Part shown: piece by piece, positions 19,500 to 26,888 of the stretch
How positions within the stretch are numbered: the stretch's first letter is position 1
How the letters are laid out: every line of letters begins with the position of its first letter
DNA from: Romboutsia hominis
GTDB taxonomy: Bacteria; Bacillota; Clostridia; Peptostreptococcales; Peptostreptococcaceae
Assembly: GCF_900002575.1 (NCBI RefSeq)
Contig: NZ_LN650648.1
Coordinates: 1,178,001-1,242,000 of the forward strand
Reading direction: 5' to 3'
DNA length: 64,000 nucleotides
Translations under genes and position numbers: made by a program
The notes under the pieces: model-generated
The model's input: only the letters and a program-made list of their open reading frames with translations
What the model was told of the DNA's origin: nothing
Databases searched by the model: none

Positions 19500-19542
19500 G
19501 TAACTTATGTTACGGATTGGGTGGTATATAATGCAATATAAT
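19500..19542 (+). promoter_or_regulatory. Second GTAAC-N4-GTTAC operator with promoter
   Basis: GTAAC-TTAT-GTTAC (19500-19513) has the same half-sites and spacer length as the hcp operator. A TATAAT lies at 19537-19542, 30.5 nt from the centre; the equivalent distance at hcp is 29.5. The geometry therefore points to activation of the plus-strand gene at 19648. Confidence 0.65.
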
Positions 19543-19647
19543 AAATACATAAATTGATAGTATTAATTTTAAAATTAATGAACAGATTACTAAATAAAGT
19601 TAAATAAAACTTAAAAACAATATCTTAATTAATAAAGGAGACAAAAT

Positions 19648-20292
19648 ATGAGTAGATTTTTAGCACCAATACACACTTGGTTATTTAATAAAGTAAAATT
19701 AAGTCAAGATTTAGAAGAACATATAGTAAGATTACACGCAGATAGATATCAAAAAGATGCATTAAAAATACAAGAAGAAGCAGTTACTTTATATGGAAAA
19801 TATTTAGTAAATAAGCCATTAGAAGAATTAATAGATGTAGATAATATACATGGGTGGTTACAAGAAAGAATAAAAGAAGTTGAAAGTAGAACTGCATATA
19901 TAGTGACTAAATATAAAGAGATATATGGAGAAGATAGTGTAGAACTTACAAAAAATGCATATACTCAACAAGCTATAGAATGTGCAAAAAATGAATCTAA
20001 TAAAATAGATACACCAGAAAATGTATATGTTTCTTTAAATAATTATATATTAGCTGGTATGCCTTGTGATAGAGCAAGCTCTGTAATAGAAAAAAATGAA
20101 GAATATATAAAATATCAAGAAAATAAAGATATACACAAATCTAATTATGAACTAGGTAAAGGAGATTTAGAATATCTATATAATCTTAGAGAATTATGGA
20201 TAAAATCATTTGTTGAAAATCTAGGTATTAGATATGCTTATGAAAGTAAAGTTAGTGGAAGTATTAGTGATAATAAAATTATAAAGCTATAA
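19648..20292 (+). CDS. Hypothetical protein, candidate member of the hcp regulon
   Basis: A 214-residue soluble, predominantly helical protein that I cannot assign to a family. Conserved-looking stretches are the N-terminal FLAPIHTWLFNKV, LHADRYQKDALKIQEEA, and GMPCDRASSVIEKNEEYI with a single Cys near residue 152. Several His, Glu and Asp residues in the helices could ligate a metal. AAAGGAGAC precedes the ATG, and the leader is about 100 nt. The upstream operator matches that of hcp, so a role in NO or nitrite stress is the best inference. Confidence 0.8.
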   Translation: MSRFLAPIHTWLFNKVKLSQDLEEHIVRLHADRYQKDALKIQEEAVTLYGKYLVNKPLEELIDVDNIHGWLQERIKEVESRTAYIVTKYKEIYGEDSVELTKNAYTQQAIECAKNESNKIDTPENVYVSLNNYILAGMPCDRASSVIEKNEEYIKYQENKDIHKSNYELGKGDLEYLYNLRELWIKSFVENLGIRYAYESKVSGSISDNKIIKL

Positions 20293-20295
20293 ATT

Positions 20296-20338
20296 AAAAA
20301 GTAGTTGAAGAATTTTTTGATTTTTCAGCTACTTTTTA
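20296..20338 (+). terminator. Intrinsic terminator
   Basis: AAAAAGTAGTTGAA pairs with TTCAGCTACTTTTT, with one G-U wobble, and ends in five T. Confidence 0.85.
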
Positions 20339-20425
20339 CATGTAGGGAAATGTTATTATATAAAAAATTACAAATAGCATAAAATATTAACAAAATAATA
20401 TTATATAAAAAATAGGTGATAAACT

Positions 20426-21706
20426 ATGATAAAAAGAATATTTTGTGCAACTTTAATTTTATTTTTTATTATTAGCACGGTAGTTTACGGTAATGGGCAA
20501 TTAAAAACAAACAAAAATAATAAAGAAATGTTAGAAAATTTATTAGATGAAGACAATATTTTATGGAGAATTGACAGTGATAATGATGGAATAACAGATG
20601 CGCTTGAAGAAATAATAGGGAGTAATAAATATAAAAAAGATAGTGATGAAGATGGATTAAATGATAAGATTGAAATTGAACTAAATCTTAATCCAAATAA
20701 AAAAGATAGTGATAATAATGGGGTAGAAGATAAAGATGAAGATTTTGATAATGATGGTAAAAGTAATGAATATGAATTAAAATATAAAACTAATCCAAAA
20801 TTAAATGATAAATTTATAACTCCGCGATTTAGAAATAAAAATGTAAAAGTAAATGGTGAGATGTTACTTGAAAGCTGTAAGTTAAGTTATGAAGGTATAG
20901 AAAAAATGAAAGTAGGAAAAACAGTAAAAGAAGTATTTGGAAAAAATTATGATCTTTTAAGTGATTTTACTATAATAAGAACTACAGGACATACTAAAGG
21001 TTTTTCTGCTATAGCTTTAAAAAATGGAGATGCTTTGATAATAGCTTATCAAGCTAGTAAAGATTATAAGGATTGGTTAGGTAATTTCTTAACGCAATTT
21101 ATGCCTCATCCTCAAAGAAATGCTTGTATAGAATTTCTTACTCCACTTATAAATAAAGAAGATAAAATATATATAACAGGTCATTCACTAGGAGGCCTTT
21201 TAACTCAATACGCTATATATGAACTTTACAACAATGGTTATAAAAATATAAAAGGAATAACTTTTAATGCTGCTAATAATATGAACCCTAACCATATAAA
21301 AGGTGAATATGGACCCTTAATACTCAAAAAAAGCTTAGTAGGATATTATATATCAGCTTATGTAGATATACTCTCAGAAACAGATGAAAAAATTAAAGAT
21401 AAAAAAGAATTAATTGAGTTTTTTGATAAATCAATAGAATCAGATGGATTTATAGATATTAATGATAAAAAATGGAGAAGTAGTGATTTTTTTATAAATT
21501 ATGATAAATTTATAGAAAACTATATAGTCAAAGGAGACCCTTTATATACAATAATAAATGGAGGATATTTAGGTAAATATAATAAAAAAGATTATGGATA
21601 TAAAAATAAAGAAATTATAAAAAATGAAAAAGATTTCTCCAATGCTCATAGAATTGAAAATTTTGAAAATGATATTGACTTAAAAAAATCAATAGAAATA
21701 AATTAA
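20426..21706 (+). CDS. Secreted lipase-like alpha/beta hydrolase with Ca-binding repeats
   Basis: A 426-residue protein with a signal peptide (IKRIFCATLILFFIISTVVYG, residues 2-22). Residues 50-130 contain four or five Asp-rich thrombospondin type 3-like repeats (DSDNDGITDALEE, DSDEDGLNDKIE, DSDNNGVEDKDEDFDNDGKSNEYE) that bind Ca2+. The C-terminal domain is a class 3 lipase-type fold with nucleophile elbow GHSLGG (252-257, Ser254); the TTGHTKGFSAIALKNGD strand precedes it. It is probably an exported esterase or phospholipase that folds in extracellular Ca2+. A possible virulence role is inference only. AGGTGATAA precedes the ATG, and a terminator overlaps the stop. Confidence 0.85.
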   Translation: MIKRIFCATLILFFIISTVVYGNGQLKTNKNNKEMLENLLDEDNILWRIDSDNDGITDALEEIIGSNKYKKDSDEDGLNDKIEIELNLNPNKKDSDNNGVEDKDEDFDNDGKSNEYELKYKTNPKLNDKFITPRFRNKNVKVNGEMLLESCKLSYEGIEKMKVGKTVKEVFGKNYDLLSDFTIIRTTGHTKGFSAIALKNGDALIIAYQASKDYKDWLGNFLTQFMPHPQRNACIEFLTPLINKEDKIYITGHSLGGLLTQYAIYELYNNGYKNIKGITFNAANNMNPNHIKGEYGPLILKKSLVGYYISAYVDILSETDEKIKDKKELIEFFDKSIESDGFIDINDKKWRSSDFFINYDKFIENYIVKGDPLYTIINGGYLGKYNKKDYGYKNKEIIKNEKDFSNAHRIENFENDIDLKKSIEIN

Positions 21707-21759
21707 AATATAAAAGCACCTATGTAGCTAAAAACTTACTTAGGTGCTTTTATATTTTA
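21705..21759. terminator. Bidirectional terminator
   Basis: AAAATATAAAAGCACCTA pairs with TAGGTGCTTTTATATTTT. It serves the lipase gene and the convergent antiporter gene. Confidence 0.85.
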
Positions 21760-21775
21760 ATACAATCATACTACT

Positions 21776-22822
21776 TTATAATATGAAAAAGCCTGCTGCT
21801 ATTATAAAGTACACAGAAAGTAATTGGACCCCTTCTAGCCAATTGCTTTCTCCATCGCTAGCAACTCTATTAACAATAAGAACTGCAAAAATAAGAGACA
21901 CTAATTCAAAAGGGTTAAATACTATGCTCATAGGAGTAAATAGTAAGCTTAAAAATATTAAAACTGGAGCAACAAATAATATTATTTGTAAACTTGAGCC
22001 AATTGCAATTTCAACTGATACATCCATTTTATCTTTCATAGCCATAACAATAGCTGTAGAATGTTCTGCTGCATTTCCTATAATAGGTATAAGAATTATA
22101 CCAACAAAGAATTCACTAAGTCCAAGAGTTTTAGTTAAAGAATCTATACCACTAACTAAAAATTCACTTTCAATAGCTATAAATATAGTAGCTAGAGCAA
22201 GCACTATAATAGATTTTTTTAATGTCCATTTAGCGCTACCTTCATCATCACTATGGTTTATAGAATATATATCTTTATGAGTAAAGAATGAGAAAACTAA
22301 ACTTAATATATATATAGTAAACATAATTATTGCAACTACCACGCTAAGACCTTCATATTTAGTATTTAAAAGGGAAGGATCAATAGTATGTGTAAAAACA
22401 GCAGGAATACAAAGTCCTATAACTGCAAATAAAAGCATACTAGATGATACTTCTACAACCTTTTTATTAAAGGTTTGATTTTTATGCTTTATACCACCAA
22501 ATAGCATGCTAGCTCCTAAAACTAATAATATATTTCCTATAACTGAGCCAGCAATAGAAGATTTTACAACATCAAATAAGCCAGCTTTTAAAGCAAAGAA
22601 TGAAATTATAAGTTCTGTTGCATTTCCAAAGGTCGCATTTAAAAAACCTCCTATTTTAGGACCTGTATAAAAAGAAATTTCTTCAGTTGCTTCACCCATA
22701 AGACCAGCAAGTGGTATTATCGATAAAGCAGCCAAAATAAACATAAGAGTAGGTGGGAAATGCATAAATTCACCTACAAAGCTTATAGGTATGAAAATTA
22801 ATAAGTATTTTAAAATATTCAT
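21776..22822 (-). CDS. Ca2+/H+ antiporter (CaCA/Cax family)
   Basis: A 348-residue, 10-11-helix membrane protein. The upstream ATG at 22834 overlaps GGAGG, so the ATG at 22822 is chosen. Two alpha-repeats carry the ion-binding motifs GNATELIISFFALKAG (about residues 60-75) and GNAAEHSTAIVMAMKDK (about 245-261), diagnostic of Cax/ChaA exchangers that expel Ca2+ in exchange for H+. Single gene, convergent with the Ca-repeat lipase. Confidence 0.93.
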   Translation of the reverse strand: MNILKYLLIFIPISFVGEFMHFPPTLMFILAALSIIPLAGLMGEATEEISFYTGPKIGGFLNATFGNATELIISFFALKAGLFDVVKSSIAGSVIGNILLVLGASMLFGGIKHKNQTFNKKVVEVSSSMLLFAVIGLCIPAVFTHTIDPSLLNTKYEGLSVVVAIIMFTIYILSLVFSFFTHKDIYSINHSDDEGSAKWTLKKSIIVLALATIFIAIESEFLVSGIDSLTKTLGLSEFFVGIILIPIIGNAAEHSTAIVMAMKDKMDVSVEIAIGSSLQIILFVAPVLIFLSLLFTPMSIVFNPFELVSLIFAVLIVNRVASDGESNWLEGVQLLSVYFIIAAGFFIL

Positions 22823-22968
22823 ATATACCTCCATATATATTTGAAAATGATTAGAATTATAACTATTATACCATTTATTACCTAAATATACATAAATAAA
22901 AAGTTATAAAGTTAGGATATACATTTATCACTTAAAATACTCAAATAATTTTTAAATTAAGATAAATA

Positions 22969-23021
22969 AAAGGCATCTTTATATAGCCAAGTGTTATAAC
23001 TAGGTTGCATAAAGATGCCTT
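22969..23021 (-). terminator. Terminator of the GNAT gene
   Basis: AAAGGCATCTTTAT (22969-22982) pairs with ATAAAGATGCCTT (23009-23021). On the minus strand it runs into TTTTATTTATC. Confidence 0.8.
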
Positions 23022-23044
23022 CAAGATAAGTACATAAAATAGTA

Positions 23045-23644
23045 CTATGCAGTAAATTCTTCTTCAGAAAGTTCTACTAATCTTTTTGTAAGTATATTTC
23101 TTTTTATACCGTATTCATTTTCTCTCTCAAATTGTATTTCAAATCCAAGTTTTAAAACTGTATTTAAGCTAAAAATATTTTCTGTAGCTATAGCAGTTAT
23201 TATAAAGTCTTTACCTCTAAGTAAAGATTCTTCTATTCTAGTTTCCATAAGTGTTCTGTGAAGAGCATTTCCTCGATAAACAGGGTCTACCATCACATAT
23301 CCAGATACATAGCTAGAATTAATATCTAAATCATCTAGCCCTAGCTCGTAAAGATAATCTAAATAATCTCCACTAGGAGCTTCACAAAGAGCTGAAGCAA
23401 CTAAAGTTTCTTCAACATAACAACCAATTATAAATCCACCTTTATCTAAAACATCCATCAAATAAAGCTCATCACGAGACTTTAACCAATTTTTATTATC
23501 TAGAGCATCACTCACCCTATTGTATAAATTAGTAACATCATTAAAGTTAGTTGCTGTTATATAACATACATCAGCATATAAGTTTTCACATAGTTCTCCA
23601 TTAAATTTAGATAACTTTACTCTTTTTATCATAATAGACACCAT
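23045..23644 (-). CDS. GNAT-family N-acetyltransferase (expression depends on an upstream intron)
   Basis: A 199-residue protein from the ATG at 23644. The frame is open further upstream, but that part lies inside the group I intron. GNAT motif A is visible in SSYVSGYVMVDPVYRGNALHRTLM (about residues 110-133), with the acetyl-CoA loop YRGNAL, and motif B in ENIFSLNTVLKLGFEIQF near 165. The substrate is unknown. In the unspliced transcript no Shine-Dalgarno sequence precedes the ATG. After predicted splicing, AAAAGAGGT joins TGAACAA-ATG, giving a good site. A terminator follows the stop. Confidence 0.88.
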   Translation of the reverse strand: MVSIMIKRVKLSKFNGELCENLYADVCYITATNFNDVTNLYNRVSDALDNKNWLKSRDELYLMDVLDKGGFIIGCYVEETLVASALCEAPSGDYLDYLYELGLDDLDINSSYVSGYVMVDPVYRGNALHRTLMETRIEESLLRGKDFIITAIATENIFSLNTVLKLGFEIQFERENEYGIKRNILTKRLVELSEEEFTA

Positions 23645-23651
23645 TTGTTCA

Positions 23652-24012
23652 CACAAGTTCGCTAGGCTTATGCAGTTTCTTAAAAAACTTCTCATACTTT
23701 CATATGAGAGCAGACTATTTCTTCACCCTCGACATTACTCGTTAGGGGCAACCTACTTCCACTATCAATCGCTTATAGTGTACGAGATAAATCTCTAGTC
23801 GTTGAAGGTTTCCCTATTCGGGACTTCCCTGCAAGAACATCCATTGTTTTGGTACTTAGGGTTTAACCATATACCATCCTAAGACTTCTTTCTACTTTCG
23901 TTCCTTCACGCTTAAAGCTATTCGCTTTTACGTTGTGGCACTTAGGCTTTAGGAATTACCTGCAATTCAGGTTGTACCATATGCAGATTTCTCTACATAC
24001 GAGGCTAAGCTT
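23652..24012 (-). ncRNA. Group I self-splicing intron (IStron-like, no ORF) in the GNAT 5' leader
   Basis: A 361-nt, relatively GC-rich island in A/T-rich surroundings. On the minus strand P1 is exon GAGGU (ending at 24013) paired with intron GCCUC (24005-24001), giving the diagnostic U-G pair at the 5' splice site. A GUAGA-gaaa-UCUGC hairpin fits P2. AAUUGCAGG (23967-23959) fits the P element and UCUUGCAGGG the Q side. GACUA (R, 23800-23796) pairs with UAGUC (S, about 23717-23713) as P7, and CUCAUAU-gaaa-GUAUGAG fits P9. The last intron nucleotide is predicted to be G at 23652, and exon UGA can pair with intron UUA as P10. No endonuclease or transposase ORF is present. The core resembles clostridial IStron ribozymes. 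Confidence 0.85.
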
Positions 24013-24290
24013 ACCTCTTTTCTTATTTTAAAAATACAAATATTATTAGATGGATTTCAATTTAATATTCATTGATAATTTATTATAACATAATACTTAA
24101 AAAAGTATATTAAAAATTATATTTTTTTATAAAAAAATTTAAATATTAAATGAAATTTCAAAAATACCATAATAATTCAAATTTCAAAATTGAAATTAAA
24201 GTTGAATCAATTTGAAATCATTGCTATATATAGGAATATAAAATATTTAAGAGGAGAAAATAATAAAGACAACAAATTAAGGAGAAAAAT

Positions 24291-25526
24291 ATGACTACTA
24301 AAATAAACAAAATAACTATTGTACTTATACTAGTTATAATATCACTTTTTAATTTAGGTATGAAAAAAAATGAAATTATAAAAGATCCTAAAATATTTAA
24401 AAATATATATATAGAAGATATTAATGTAGAAGACTTAACTACAAGGCAAGCAGAAGATAAAATAAATAAATATTATCATCCTAAAAATATAAATATAAGA
24501 TACAATCAAAAAACATGGGTAATAAATAAAGATATAATAAAATTAAATTATAATGTAGATAAAGCAGTAAAATTAGCAAAAGATTATACAAGAACTGAGG
24601 ATAATTTATTAAACTTAAGAAGAATATTTGATTTAGCTATAAAAAAACAACATAAAATAAAGCTAAAAGCATCATATGATGAAGCTAAGCTTAGTGAAAT
24701 AATAGAATCTATAAAAGAAGAAATAGATAAAAGTGAGATAGATGCTACTGTAAGTATAAGTGAAAGTTCACAAATAAAAACAACTGAGTCAAAAGATGGG
24801 TTAGAAGTAGATGTTTCTAAGTTAAAAGAAAAAATATATGAAATGATAAAAGAAAAAGAAATAAAAGATATATATCTTCCTGTTAAAGTAATAAAGCCCA
24901 AAATTAATACATCAGATGTAAAAAGTATTAATGCTATATTAGGCCAATATAGTACTAGCTTTAATGATAAAAGTTCAAGAGGAAACAATATATATATAGC
25001 AGGAAAGAGTACAAGTGATATAGTTATAATGCCAAATGAAACTTTTTCATATAATTCAGCTACAGGACCTAGAACTTGGTCTAATGGATATAAAAGTGCA
25101 AAAGTTATAGTAGGAGGTAAATATGTAAACGGAGAAGGTGGAGGAGTTTGTCAAGTTTCAACTACAATATATAATGCAGCTCTTATATCTAATATGGAAA
25201 TAGTAGAAGTACACAATCATACTTATCCATCTAGATATGCACCTAGAGGAAAAGATGCAGCAGTATCCTACGGTTATATAGATTTTAAGTTTAAAAATCC
25301 ATATAGTCATCCAGTTTATATAAAAAATATAATAAAAAATGGAGCTATAACAACTAAAATATATGGATGTGATAAAGATAGAGAGAAGTTATATATAAGG
25401 ACTGATGAAAAACATGAAGAAGAAAAAATATATGTAAATACTTATAGAGTATATTTAGATAATAACAATCAAAAAGAACGAGAAGAATTAGTAGCTAAAA
25501 GCATATATAAAATAAAAAACCAGTAA
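24291..25526 (+). CDS. VanW-family protein with peptidoglycan-binding-like domain
   Basis: A 411-residue protein with an N-terminal signal/anchor helix (ITIVLILVIISLFNLGM, about residues 8-24), a PG_binding_4-like region (about 75-195) and a VanW domain (about 215-345) with NETFSYNSATGPRTW, GGGVCQVSTTIYNAAL and HNHTYPSRYAPRGKDAAV. VanW genes occur in some vancomycin-resistance clusters, but most homologues, as here without other van genes, are surface proteins of unknown function near peptidoglycan. AAGGAG precedes the ATG. The last codons are part of a terminator. Confidence 0.9.
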   Translation: MTTKINKITIVLILVIISLFNLGMKKNEIIKDPKIFKNIYIEDINVEDLTTRQAEDKINKYYHPKNINIRYNQKTWVINKDIIKLNYNVDKAVKLAKDYTRTEDNLLNLRRIFDLAIKKQHKIKLKASYDEAKLSEIIESIKEEIDKSEIDATVSISESSQIKTTESKDGLEVDVSKLKEKIYEMIKEKEIKDIYLPVKVIKPKINTSDVKSINAILGQYSTSFNDKSSRGNNIYIAGKSTSDIVIMPNETFSYNSATGPRTWSNGYKSAKVIVGGKYVNGEGGGVCQVSTTIYNAALISNMEIVEVHNHTYPSRYAPRGKDAAVSYGYIDFKFKNPYSHPVYIKNIIKNGAITTKIYGCDKDREKLYIRTDEKHEEEKIYVNTYRVYLDNNNQKEREELVAKSIYKIKNQ

Positions 25527-25546
25527 TTATTTTTTACTGGTTTTTT
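25513..25546 (+). terminator. Terminator overlapping the vanW-family stop codon
   Basis: AAAAAACCAGTAA pairs with TTACTGGTTTTTT. The stop codon is within the stem. Confidence 0.88.
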
Positions 25547-25727
25547 GCATGAAATTAAAATATTTTTTCATCTTAAAATTTAATTAAGTATACAAAAAAA
25601 TATACGGTTAATTTATTTAAAATTAAAAAAATAAAAAAATTTTCTAAATATTGTAATTTTACTTATAAAATGCAAAAAAAAATGTATAATATAGTAAGAA
25701 AACTAATTATAGTACTAATGTTGCGTT

Positions 25728-25777
25728 TTTTTTATAATATTTAGAAATATAACTATATTTCTAAATATTATAAAAAA
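25728..25777 (+). repeat. Perfect 23-bp inverted repeat upstream of rubrerythrin
   Basis: The 385-bp gap 25527-25911 is very A/T-rich. It contains a promoter-like TATAAT near 25685 and, about 45 nt downstream, a 23-bp perfect inverted repeat (arms 25728-25750 and 25755-25777, 4-nt loop) with a single G-C pair. It would form in the leader of the rubrerythrin mRNA. No known riboswitch is recognised. Confidence 0.6.
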
Positions 25778-25911
25778 TAAAATTTGGATGATATATATTG
25801 TTTATATAATAAAAAGCAAGGGTATATAAAAAATACAAGTATATAAAAAATGCAATAATTAAAATTAACTAAAAATTAAGATAAATTAAAAATTTTGGAG
25901 GTATTGTTGTT

Positions 25912-26460
25912 ATGAGAAAATTTGTATGCACAGTTTGTGGTTATGTTTATGAAGGTGAAAACTTGCCTATATCTTGTCCAGTATGTAATGTAGGAAGTGA
26001 AAAGTTTGAAGAAATGAATAGTAAATTAATATGGGCTGATGAACATAGAATAGGTATAGCTAAGGGGATAGATGAAGAAATACTAGAGGGGCTTAGAGCT
26101 AATTTTGTTGGAGAATGTACTGAAGTTGGAATGTATATAGCAATGAGCCGCCAAGCAGATAGAGAGGGATATCCAGAAATTGCAGAAGCTTATTTAAGAA
26201 TAGCTTATGAAGAAGCTGAACATGCAGCAAAATTTGCTGAACTTTTAGGAGAAGTTGTTGTTGCAGATACTAAGTCTAACCTAGAAGCAAGGGTTGAGGC
26301 TGAATATGGTGCGACAGATGGAAAATTAAAACTTGCAAAAAAAGCAAAGCAATTAGGCTTAGATGCAATACATGATACAGTTCATGAAATGTGTAAGGAC
26401 GAAGCAAGACATGGTAAAGCATTTTTAGGATTATTAAAAAGACATTTTAGCAATAAATAG
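25912..26460 (+). CDS. rbr: Reverse rubrerythrin (N-terminal rubredoxin domain)
   Basis: A 182-residue non-haem iron peroxidase. Rubredoxin comes first: C6-x2-C9 and C22-x2-C25. The four-helix ferritin-like di-iron domain follows (about 45-180) with Glu and His ligands in [37 protein letters not shown] and [13 protein letters not shown]. The order is opposite to classical rubrerythrin, hence reverse rubrerythrin, which in clostridia reduces H2O2 and helps O2 tolerance. Strong GGAGG site; terminator directly after. Confidence 0.95.
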   Translation: MRKFVCTVCGYVYEGENLPISCPVCNVGSEKFEEMNSKLIWADEHRIGIAKGIDEEILEGLRANFVGECTEVGMYIAMSRQADREGYPEIAEAYLRIAYEEAEHAAKFAELLGEVVVADTKSNLEARVEAEYGATDGKLKLAKKAKQLGLDAIHDTVHEMCKDEARHGKAFLGLLKRHFSNK

Positions 26461-26465
26461 TAAGT

Positions 26466-26494
26466 AAGGCTATCTTTAAAAGATAGCCTTTTTT
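26466..26494 (+). terminator. Terminator of rubrerythrin
   Basis: AAGGCTATCTT pairs with AAGATAGCCTT, followed by T4 after the stem. Confidence 0.9.
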
Positions 26495-26569
26495 ACGCTC
26501 AAGGAAATTATGATACTTAAAAAACTGTGGATAACTATTGAGGTTTAAGTGTTTGCAGAGCGTAAAAAA
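26489..26569. repeat. 81-bp nested inverted-repeat element with a DnaA-box-like sequence
   Basis: TTTTTTACGCTC (26489-26500) and GAGCGTAAAAAA (26558-26569) are perfect 12-bp inverted repeats flanking ACTTAAA/TTTAAGT inner repeats. The centre contains TGTGGATAA (26526-26534), a perfect complement of the DnaA box TTATCCACA. It may be a miniature mobile element or a titration site. A single DnaA box can also occur by chance. This and the element at 26579 are the only structure I see in the 428-bp gap 26461-26888. Confidence 0.45.
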
Positions 26570-26578
26570 GACATTTTG

Positions 26579-26623
26579 AGCAACGGACTAAGTCGTTGGC
26601 GACATGAGCGAAGCGAATTTTTT
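26579..26623 (+). repeat. GC-rich structured element, copy A
   Basis: CAACG-G-ACT / AGT-CGTTG stem with an extra G in the left arm, then GGCGACATGAGCGAAGCGAA and a run of T. It shares the AACG-G bulge, CGTTG and AGCGAATT end with copies at 52603 and 52912, while the inner stem differs. Confidence 0.6.
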
Positions 26624-26888
26624 ATATATAAAAAATTGTATAATTTATAAAAGTGATATAAATAGGCATAATTAAAATGAAATAAAATTTTAATGAAAAA
26701 TTTAAACAGAAGTTATTTAAAAAAATTTTAAGTCATATTATAAATAATGGAATATAGATTAAAAACTTTTAAGTATCACAAAACTTGTCACAAATAGTTT
26801 ATAAGAAATAGTAGAACAATAACTATAAATATATATTAAAATTTAGAATCTATATTAATATAAAGAAAATTATAAAAGGAGAGTCTAA

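Noticed and set aside
21744-22280. 178-codon open frame on the plus strand
   Set aside because: It is antisense to the Ca2+/H+ antiporter gene, whose family motifs are clear, and has no ribosome binding site of its own.
24013-24290. Possible c-di-GMP-II aptamer upstream of the group I intron
   Set aside because: I looked for the aptamer because of the known C. difficile allosteric intron. The upstream DNA is A/T-rich with none of the conserved GC-containing aptamer segments.
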